The position numbers and the translations under genes are program-made. The notes under the pieces are model-generated. The model was not told the DNA's origin. It saw nothing but the letters and a program-made list of their open reading frames with translations, and did no database searches. Positions 1 to 5,016 of a stretch of DNA of 5,016 bases are shown one piece after another; position 1 is the stretch's first letter; every line of letters starts with the position of its first letter. The stretch is from DASYHQ01 sp038223165 (GTDB taxonomy: Bacteria > Planctomycetota > Phycisphaerae > Tepidisphaerales > Tepidisphaeraceae), in NCBI GenBank assembly GCA_038223165.1, contig JBBRHE010000234.1, positions 1-5,016 on the forward strand, given 5' to 3'.

Positions 1-423
1 ATCGAGGTATTTTGTGACGAACAGCTCGACAGCGCGCACGGTATCCAGGTGGGTCATCCCCCAGATCGAGGCGTGGTTGGCTTTCATCTCGACGTCCATC
101 TGCACAACGAGCACATTCTCCATCGCCATGGCGGTAGGCAATCGCTCTGTCAGCGTGCCGGAAAGCATATTCACACCCGGCCCACCGACGCTGATGGTCG
201 GCTGAGACTGGATGGCCTCGTCGTTCAGGTAGAAAACATCACTAACCACGACCGGCGTGAGCACCGATAGACCCTCGATTGCCGAAGACGTTGATAATCG
301 CGCCGCAAGACGGTCGCGAATTTCGCGTTCGATTCGATACGCAAGGGGGCGGTCGCCCAGTTCGGCGACCAGGCTTACTCCCGTGACGATCCATATCAGC
401 CGGCTGGTATCGATGTCAGGCAT
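1..423 (-). CDS. Uncharacterised protein, N-terminal 141 residues (3' end beyond window)
   Basis: The frame is open from an ATG at 423-421 to the left edge, giving 141 codons without a stop. An in-frame TAG at 435-433 lies just upstream, so this ATG is the first possible start. It begins MPDIDTSRLIWIVTGVSL and has no signal peptide: the hydrophobic patch at residues 9-19 is short and is followed by the charged segment AELGDRPLAYRIEREIRDRL (20-39). Later features are a beta-rich stretch (SVLTPVVVSDVFYLND), a PTISVGGPGVN segment with a glycine-proline turn, and a strand with VLVVQMD. The frame ends at the edge in VRAVELFVTKYLD. It looks like a soluble cytoplasmic alpha/beta protein. It resembles hypothetical proteins I associate with planctomycetes, but I cannot name a family or function. 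It lies 21 bases after the HEAT-repeat gene with no clear Shine-Dalgarno sequence, which suggests cotranscription. The reading frame is well supported; the function is unknown. Confidence 0.8.
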   Translation of the reverse strand, partial: MPDIDTSRLIWIVTGVSLVAELGDRPLAYRIEREIRDRLAARLSTSSAIEGLSVLTPVVVSDVFYLNDEAIQSQPTISVGGPGVNMLSGTLTERLPTAMAMENVLVVQMDVEMKANHASIWGMTHLDTVRAVELFVTKYLD

Positions 424-444
424 GTCAGATTGCTAACGTCGCCA

Positions 445-2712
445 TTAAGCAGAGAGCGTAACAGGCCCCTGAAGCCACGAATTCATCGGAGGGGGCAGTG
501 CATTGCCGGCAGGCCTCGTTGCTGCTTTGCCATTCAGCTCGATCTGGAGCTGACCCTCAAGTTCCTGAAGCGTTGAGTTGTATCGCTGGAGCTTGATCGG
601 TTTGAACGCGGCCACGAGACGCAGCGCGTTTGTCAGCTCTTCACGAACGCGGAGTTCATCCACCTCGCCACGCACCTGCTGATAGACCGTCGGAATGATC
701 TCGGCGTCGCGGGCGATTGAATCGGCGGCGAATTGCGATGCTTCAGAGAACTGACCGCTCTTGAGCAGTTCGCGGAGGTATCGACCGGTGATGCTGTCGA
801 CGATCGCTTGTGACCCGTTCTGCGTACGCCAAAAGACAAGGGCACTGCGGTATGCCTCAGCCGCTTCGCGGTGCAATCCCAGTTCGCTTTGAACCTGCCC
901 GAGGTTTTGTTGCTCACCAGCAAGGTTTGCATCGTTGTCCGGTTGCAGCTTGTCCACGAGCACCTTGAGCACGTTCAGCCGTTTGGCGGGGTCGCGACGA
1001 AACTGATCGGCTAACTGACGAAGGCCGGCAGGGTTGCCACTGGGTAGAATTCGGTTGAGCGACGATTCGGCAGCGGTGCGAACTTCGGCGTCGGGCTCTT
1101 GGGTCGGGTCCATGCGGACCAGCAGGGCGGATGCATGTTCAAAAGCACCCAACGCGCCCAGCGCCCTGACGGCTGCCAATCGCACACCGCGGTCCGTGGT
1201 CTTCGGATCGAACAGCTCGGGGATGCGGTCTGATACCTTTGCGTCACCGACGGTCGCCATCGCGTTAAGTGCTGCGATGCGGACAATCGACGACTCCCGG
1301 GCATTGAGCAACTGCACGAACAGTGTGGTAAAGGTATTGTCCGCGTAGGGCGCTAGCGCACCAACCGTTGTCGCTCGCAGTGTTTCTTCACCGGCGCGCG
1401 CTGCGGGGCCTTTGAGTATTTCGACCAGCTTTTCGCGAACCTGGGTCGTCGCAGTCGGATCGTTCTGCTTTACGGCCGGCCCAAGCTGACCCAGCGCGCG
1501 GATCGCGGCGAGGCTGACGGATTGGGACGGATCGTCGACAAGCGGCAGCACGGAAAGAACCGCGCGCGGGTCGCCGATCGTTCCCAACGCACCGATCTGC
1601 GCAATGCGGGCATCGGTGCTTCGCTCTTGTGCCAGTTGCGCGCGAAGTACGTCCAATGCCGCGGGATCGTTAACGGACCGCAGTGCCGACGCGACTTCGA
1701 TGCGCACGTCTGTGTCACTATCACTGATCATCGCACGAAGGCGTTCCCGCATTGCGGGCGTGGGTGGATTGGCGTTGCGAGCCTCTTCAACGACTAGCCC
1801 GGCCGCGAAAGCGCGCACCACCGGGCTCTCGTCCGTCAGATAACGCAATAGCGCTGTAGGCTTCTGCTCGCGGGGCACAGCGAAGTACTGTTCGTTTAAC
1901 GCTGTGCGCAACCGTGCGGCGAGATCCTGCTCGCGACGGTCGAGCACGTCCGTTCGCAGTGCGCGCTGGGCAAACGTCCGGGCACGGAACTCGTCGGCGG
2001 GCAATTTGCCAATCTCATCCCACCACGCCATCCACCGACCGGCATCATGACCGTAGTCGGTCTGGCCCGTCAGGCCCTGAAGCGCGTTGGTGGCGGCGAT
2101 GTGAATCGCGTCGGACTCCAAATCGCTTCGCAGCAAGCCAATGAGTGTCTCGGCGGCCTGTTGATCGACCAAGGTGCCGATTGCCTTGATCGCCGCGATT
2201 CGAGCAGGCTCGATCGGCTTTGCATTAACCGCATTAAGCGACTGGGCTGCGAAATCGCAGAGCGCCGTGACGGCAACCGGCGCCATTTTGTACAGCGCCA
2301 GCGCATCGGCCACGGCGCCCGTCAAGCGAGCATCCGGGCCCAGGAGTTTTCGAAGGGGGTCGATGAATTGCGGATCGGGGTTGGTCACTTCCGACAATGC
2401 TTTCGCAACCGCCAACTGCGATCGAGGATTGTTACCATCGACCAGAATTTGCCGTAGCGTCGCTTTAGCATCGTCCGATTCGCGCGAGGCAAGCCGTCGC
2501 GCTGCTTCATCCCGCTGCGGTTGCGGAGCAACGGGGTCACTCAACAGTTGACCGAGCGACTGAAGGTCCTGCAGGACACCGTTGTATCCCGTAGTCGCCG
2601 GCGACGTTGCGGCAATGTTTGACCCGGCTTGCTGAGCCAACGAGACAACCGGAACCACCGCGCTGATCGCGGCGGCCATCATCGTTGTTCGAAGCCAAGC
2701 GTTTGCCGTCAA
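445..2712 (-). CDS. Exported HEAT-repeat protein with C-terminal TPR-like helices
   Basis: This 755-residue protein has a predicted signal peptide: Arg8, a hydrophobic core over about 11-25, and a likely cleavage after SLA (residue 26). The mature part should therefore lie in the periplasm or outside. It is mostly paired amphipathic helices of HEAT type. Clear units fall near 61-110, 168-215, 288-311, 321-348, 367-385, 398-411, 443-458, 474-490, 507-522 and 541-555; several share the pattern VRxAAxxALxxLGD (for example RLAAVRALGALG at 511-522). Residues 215-233 form a break in the array with TGQTDYGHD and a Trp-rich WMAWWDE. Residues about 603-631 and 643-672 look like tetratricopeptide helices (LGLHREAAEAYRSAL). 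A Pro-rich tail ends the protein. No catalytic motif is visible, so a scaffold or protein-binding role is inferred from the fold only. The start is TTG, supported by a ribosome binding site seven bases upstream; the ATG-ATG pair at codons 11-12 would remove the basic n-region. Confidence 0.9.
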   Translation of the reverse strand: MTANAWLRTTMMAAAISAVVPVVSLAQQAGSNIAATSPATTGYNGVLQDLQSLGQLLSDPVAPQPQRDEAARRLASRESDDAKATLRQILVDGNNPRSQLAVAKALSEVTNPDPQFIDPLRKLLGPDARLTGAVADALALYKMAPVAVTALCDFAAQSLNAVNAKPIEPARIAAIKAIGTLVDQQAAETLIGLLRSDLESDAIHIAATNALQGLTGQTDYGHDAGRWMAWWDEIGKLPADEFRARTFAQRALRTDVLDRREQDLAARLRTALNEQYFAVPREQKPTALLRYLTDESPVVRAFAAGLVVEEARNANPPTPAMRERLRAMISDSDTDVRIEVASALRSVNDPAALDVLRAQLAQERSTDARIAQIGALGTIGDPRAVLSVLPLVDDPSQSVSLAAIRALGQLGPAVKQNDPTATTQVREKLVEILKGPAARAGEETLRATTVGALAPYADNTFTTLFVQLLNARESSIVRIAALNAMATVGDAKVSDRIPELFDPKTTDRGVRLAAVRALGALGAFEHASALLVRMDPTQEPDAEVRTAAESSLNRILPSGNPAGLRQLADQFRRDPAKRLNVLKVLVDKLQPDNDANLAGEQQNLGQVQSELGLHREAAEAYRSALVFWRTQNGSQAIVDSITGRYLRELLKSGQFSEASQFAADSIARDAEIIPTVYQQVRGEVDELRVREELTNALRLVAAFKPIKLQRYNSTLQELEGQLQIELNGKAATRPAGNALPPPMNSWLQGPVTLSA

Positions 2713-2719
2713 ACTGTTA

Positions 2720-2727
2720 CCTTTTCC
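2720..2727 (-). promoter_or_regulatory. Ribosome binding site deciding the TTG start of the HEAT-repeat gene
   Basis: On the minus strand GGAAAAGG precedes the TTG at 2712-2710 with a seven-base spacer (TAACAGT). It is the clearest Shine-Dalgarno-like sequence in the window, and it sits correctly for the TTG codon rather than for the ATG pair 30 bases further in. This supports the full signal peptide with its basic residue. Confidence 0.6.
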
Positions 2728-2848
2728 ACAAATGTACAGTCCACCTTGATATCGGATCGGTCGGCCCGATGACCTCGTCCCAGTGAAAGGAAATTAACGG
2801 ATTTGCCTCAGCGACGAAAGCGAATCCCGCCTCTGAATAGCGGCTTTT

Positions 2849-2854
2849 TTTATA
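2849..2854 (-). promoter_or_regulatory. Weak candidate -10 element for the HEAT-repeat gene
   Basis: On the minus strand TATAAA, followed by more A residues, sits directly after the stop codon of the pseudouridine synthase gene and about 137 bases before the HEAT-repeat start. It resembles a sigma-70 -10 box, but no good -35 hexamer lies 16-18 bases upstream (the sequence there reads CGATTA). The gap of 144 bases suggests that the HEAT-repeat gene could have its own promoter. This is only the best A/T-rich candidate. Confidence 0.2.
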
Positions 2855-2856
2855 CC

Positions 2857-3732
2857 CTAGCGCGATCGGTCTAATCGCTTCGGCTTTCCTGTCGCTGGGA
2901 ATGAACGACGTGGACGTGCCTTCGACGGAACGACGCGCGGCTTTTCTTCACGCTGCGCTGCCCGTTCTTCCATCGCCTGACCGAACTTTCTCAGCTCTTT
3001 CACTTCCCGCGGTGTTAAGGGCCGCACGTGGCCGACTGCGAGACCTTCCAGTGTCAGTGGACCCATACGAACGCGCGTCAGATCGCGGACTTTGTGACCC
3101 AATTTTGCCAACATCCGGCGTACCTGCCGGTTGCGACCTTCCCGAAGCGTTAACTCCAAGACACTTGACTCGCGCCCACGTTTGATAACTTTTGCGTGCG
3201 TCCGCGCGGTCTTGAATCCTTTGCCCGTTTCCTTGTCCGCAAGCCACACACCTTTGCCTAGTTCCTCAACGAGGTCGGTGTTGACGTATCCATCCACCAC
3301 TACCCGATAGGTTTTTGGGACGCCATACTTCGGGTGGGTAAGCCGGTTTGTCAGTTCACCGTCGTTGGTGAGCAGCAGCAACCCCTTGGATTCCGAATCC
3401 AGTCGCCCGACCGGGTAAACCCGTGGATGCCCGGGTGGAAGCAAGTCGATCGCGCGGGTCTGTTCACCTTGTGCGACGTTCGTGCTGACGACGCCTTTGG
3501 GCTTGTGCATGATCAGGTAGAACCGCTGAGTTGATTCCTCACCATCCCGGCTGACGAGCTTTACGGGCTCATCGTCCACGCTGACCTTGTCCTTGGCAGG
3601 GTTGATGAGAACGGGCAGTTCGGTCATCACCGTACCGTTGACCGCAATGCGACCCTGGCGGATCATCTCCTCGATCGTTCGGCGGGAAGCCACCCCTGCG
3701 TTGGCCAGGACCTTTTGGATGCGCTCTTTCAT
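2857..3732 (-). CDS. rluB: rRNA pseudouridine synthase, RluB/RsuA family
   Basis: This cytoplasmic enzyme isomerises a specific uridine in ribosomal RNA to pseudouridine. From the ATG at 3732 it is 291 residues, a normal family length. An S4 RNA-binding domain covers about 2-62, opening with ERIQKVLANAGVASRR and GRIAVNG. The catalytic domain follows, with KPKG at 77-80, the catalytic motif GRLDSESKGLLLLTNDGEL (109-127; Asp112 is the expected nucleophile) and EGRNRQVRRML at 198-208, typical of the RsuA/RluB/RluE/RluF group. Residues from about 253 form a basic tail rich in Arg, Lys and Pro, probably disordered and RNA-binding. A GTG at 3768 would add 12 residues (MRQGRSSVRLLA); I prefer the ATG because S4 domains of this family usually begin right there. 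Neither start has a good Shine-Dalgarno sequence. The gene follows recO by 53 bases (17 with the GTG start), so cotranscription is likely. The family is certain; the exact target uridine, and hence the symbol, is inferred (E. coli RluB acts on 23S rRNA). Confidence 0.93.
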   Translation of the reverse strand: MKERIQKVLANAGVASRRTIEEMIRQGRIAVNGTVMTELPVLINPAKDKVSVDDEPVKLVSRDGEESTQRFYLIMHKPKGVVSTNVAQGEQTRAIDLLPPGHPRVYPVGRLDSESKGLLLLTNDGELTNRLTHPKYGVPKTYRVVVDGYVNTDLVEELGKGVWLADKETGKGFKTARTHAKVIKRGRESSVLELTLREGRNRQVRRMLAKLGHKVRDLTRVRMGPLTLEGLAVGHVRPLTPREVKELRKFGQAMEERAAQREEKPRVVPSKARPRRSFPATGKPKRLDRSR

Positions 3733-3785
3733 TGCCAGCAGTCTAACGGAGGAGCGCCCCTGACGCACCCGCTGGCGTGCTGAGG

Positions 3786-4550
3786 CTAGCCGATGACGTA
3801 TTTTGGCATGCGCAACCGCTTGCCCATCGTGTGCTCGACGTGTTCAGCGAAGACGCGGTTCAGCGGATCAGTCTGGTGGCGTGTAAGCCGAGGCAATCGC
3901 AGCGCGGTACCGTTGGTGCGCGGTAGCCTCAAAATTGATTGCGCTAACCGCAGCAGCCGGCCGTCCAAAGAGACCCGATCAGGCGTTATCCCCTCGCAAT
4001 TGCGGCAAACCACCCCACCGCGCGACGCGGACGTATACGCGGTGTCGCGATCGACTCCATTGCGACCACATTCAACGCACACGGAAAGTTCCGGCAGATA
4101 ACCACTCTCACGGAGCAGGTCGAGTTCCAAGGCAAGAAATGCCTCTTCCTGGCGGGCAGTACCCATATCCGCAATGCCGACCAGCAGTCGATCGAACAGG
4201 GACTGATGGGGATCGTGTTCTTCGAACAATCCCGAGCAGAGCTCACCAACGTACATCGCAAGGTGCAGGCCGCGCAGGTTGGAACGCAACTGAGGATGAC
4301 CGTCGTTGAGGTGCCACTCAGTCAGCGTCTGGAGTTCCTTTGACGCATCATAGATGAACACGGCGTCGCCAACATCCAGGAGGTCCAGCCCACCATCGAA
4401 CTTGCTCGACCCGGCCTTTGTTCGACGGTGCGCACCCTTAGCGATGACGCGCACGAGCCCGTGTTCCCGACTGAACAACTGCAGGATCTGTGAGGTCTCA
4501 CTGTAATCAACCTTGCGCAGGCAGACACAGCTATCGCGCGCGAGCGGCAT
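3786..4550 (-). CDS. recO: DNA repair protein RecO
   Basis: RecO works with RecR (and RecF) to load RecA on SSB-coated single-stranded DNA and to anneal complementary strands in RecFOR gap repair. The 254 residues match the family's usual 240-260. The N-terminal OB-fold (about 1-80) shows the typical opening: CLRKVDYSETSQILQLFSRE, then GLVRVIAKGAHR with RRTKAGSSKFDG. A helical domain follows, with LHLAMYVGELCSGLFEE (95-111) and EEAFLALELDLLRESGYLPEL (135-155). The zinc-binding motif is intact: Cys158 and Cys161 (CVECG), then Cys182 and Cys185 (CRNC), a C-x2-C-x20-C-x2-C arrangement. The C-terminal part contains LRLPRLTRHQTDPLNRVFAEHVEH. The ATG at 4550 lies inside the end of the upstream protease gene (20-base overlap) and has no convincing Shine-Dalgarno sequence. 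A TATAAT lies just upstream. The pseudouridine synthase follows closely. Confidence 0.95.
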   Translation of the reverse strand: MPLARDSCVCLRKVDYSETSQILQLFSREHGLVRVIAKGAHRRTKAGSSKFDGGLDLLDVGDAVFIYDASKELQTLTEWHLNDGHPQLRSNLRGLHLAMYVGELCSGLFEEHDPHQSLFDRLLVGIADMGTARQEEAFLALELDLLRESGYLPELSVCVECGRNGVDRDTAYTSASRGGVVCRNCEGITPDRVSLDGRLLRLAQSILRLPRTNGTALRLPRLTRHQTDPLNRVFAEHVEHTMGKRLRMPKYVIG

Positions 4551-5016
4551 ATCGCTCGATTATACGCGACTCAGCGCGCTTCCGCCGCAGCGCCGCCAGG
4601 CCGAAGAAGGCCAGCATCGACAAGGAAGTGGGTTCCGGCACACCGATGACATTGTCGATCCAGTCGTTGAACATCGACACGCGCAGGTAGCCGGCCACGT
4701 CACTGTAGCTGGCGTTTTCACTCAGTGTGGGGTCCTGATCGAGGGGAAGATGATCCCCATCGGGTGGGTAGAACGCCGTGATGAACGAGTTAATACCAGC
4801 GACCTTTCCATCGATAAGCAGCGGGCCACCACTGTCACCTGGAGCAACGAGCCCTTCCATAGCGAGCGCCGTCGAATCACCAAGCGGATTGAGTCCGTCG
4901 TTCGTGTAGGTTTCACTCGTCTCAGGGTCGTCAAAATCAGACAACATGAACTGCGACGCGATCTCGTCCTGCGTGAAGTGAATCACTTGACTGGTGACGG
5001 GATCGACCACGGTCCG
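4531..5016 (-). CDS. S1 (trypsin-fold) serine protease with PEP-CTERM tail, 3' end only
   Basis: The frame is open from the right edge to a TAG at 4533-4531, giving 161 visible C-terminal residues; the start, signal peptide and catalytic His and Asp lie beyond the window. GDSGGP at visible residues 60-65 holds the nucleophile Ser62, preceded by a typical VAP and followed by LLIDGKVAGINSF, where Ser77 fits the chymotrypsin Ser214 position. The residue six before Ser62 is Leu rather than Asp, so trypsin-like cleavage after Arg or Lys seems unlikely (inferred). The domain ends with a helix (YLRVSMFNDWIDNVIG). VPEPTS at 126-131, a short hydrophobic segment (LSMLAFFGLAAL) and RRKR form a PEP-CTERM signal, known in other bacteria as a target of exosortase sorting and cleavage, so the protease is probably exported and processed at the envelope. 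Fourteen residues follow RRKR, longer than is usual. A GTG at 5010 is an internal codon, not a credible start. Confidence 0.88.
   Translation of the reverse strand, partial: RTVVDPVTSQVIHFTQDEIASQFMLSDFDDPETSETYTNDGLNPLGDSTALAMEGLVAPGDSGGPLLIDGKVAGINSFITAFYPPDGDHLPLDQDPTLSENASYSDVAGYLRVSMFNDWIDNVIGVPEPTSLSMLAFFGLAALRRKRAESRIIERYAARAR
4559..4564 (-). promoter_or_regulatory. Possible -10 box of a recO promoter within the protease gene end
   Basis: On the minus strand a perfect TATAAT lies eight bases before the recO ATG (TATAAT-CGAGCGAT-ATG). A start six to eight bases beyond it would give a recO transcript with almost no leader, which would fit the missing Shine-Dalgarno sequence. No good -35 hexamer is present at 16-18 bases upstream, where the sequence is GC-rich (GGCGG), and the hexamer is also part of codons for Arg-Ile-Ile in the protease tail. 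Chance occurrence is quite possible. Confidence 0.35.

Noticed and set aside
14..270. Two overlapping plus-strand open frames near the left edge
   Set aside because: They are short and overlap each other. The minus-strand frame through the same region runs unbroken to the edge with a more protein-like composition and correct spacing from the preceding gene.
2047..2457. Plus-strand open frame of 136 codons
   Set aside because: It lies wholly opposite the HEAT-repeat gene, and its translation is rich in Arg, Gly and Cys without any recognisable motif, as expected from the antisense of a GC-rich gene.
2827..2851. Short inverted repeat CCGC...GCGG followed by seven T on the plus strand, like a rho-independent terminator
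   Set aside because: The stem is only four base pairs with a nine-base loop, and there is no plus-strand gene for it to terminate. On the minus strand the A run precedes the hairpin, the wrong order for terminating the pseudouridine synthase gene.
3935..4309. Plus-strand open frame of 124 codons
   Set aside because: It is antisense to recO, whose frame has clear family motifs and an intact zinc site; the plus-strand product has no domain-like features.
1..5016. Search for tRNA genes, CRISPR repeats, insertion sequence ends, attachment sites or a defence-type gene cluster
   Set aside because: No direct repeat array, terminal inverted repeat, transposase, integrase, nuclease or tRNA-like fold was seen. 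The repetitive look of 445-2712 comes from divergent protein-level HEAT units, not DNA repeats.

Overview
The window suggests a Planctomycetota chromosome, with Phycisphaerae-like bacteria the best guess and Verrucomicrobiota or another PEP-CTERM-rich phylum the alternative. The clues are indirect: fairly GC-rich DNA with ordinary codon use, a protease carrying a PEP-CTERM sorting tail, a large exported HEAT-repeat protein, and a short conserved-looking protein of a style I associate with planctomycetes. No rRNA or marker gene is present to settle the taxonomy.

All five genes lie on the minus strand, so transcription runs from the right edge to the left. In that order they are: the 3' end of a trypsin-fold (S1) serine protease with a PEP-CTERM tail (4531-5016, truncated by the window edge); recO, a DNA recombination/repair mediator (3786-4550), which overlaps the protease gene by 20 bases; an RluB/RsuA-family rRNA pseudouridine synthase (2857-3732, possibly from 3768); a 144-base intergenic gap; an exported 755-residue HEAT/TPR-type repeat protein that starts at TTG (445-2712); and, 21 bases later, the 5' part of an unidentified protein (1-423) that runs off the left edge.

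The layout falls into two blocks. The first is recO plus the pseudouridine synthase, a housekeeping pair in DNA repair and ribosome maturation that follows a cell-envelope protease. The second is the HEAT-repeat gene plus the unidentified gene, probably cotranscribed. The only sizeable non-coding stretch is 2713-2856. It holds a ribosome binding site, a weak possible promoter and an A/T tract, but no convincing terminator.

I see no mobile element, CRISPR array, RNA gene, integration site or defence-type system. The points most worth checking are a perfect TATAAT eight bases upstream of the recO start codon, the 14-residue extension of the PEP-CTERM tail over the recO start, and the two proteins whose functions are unknown.
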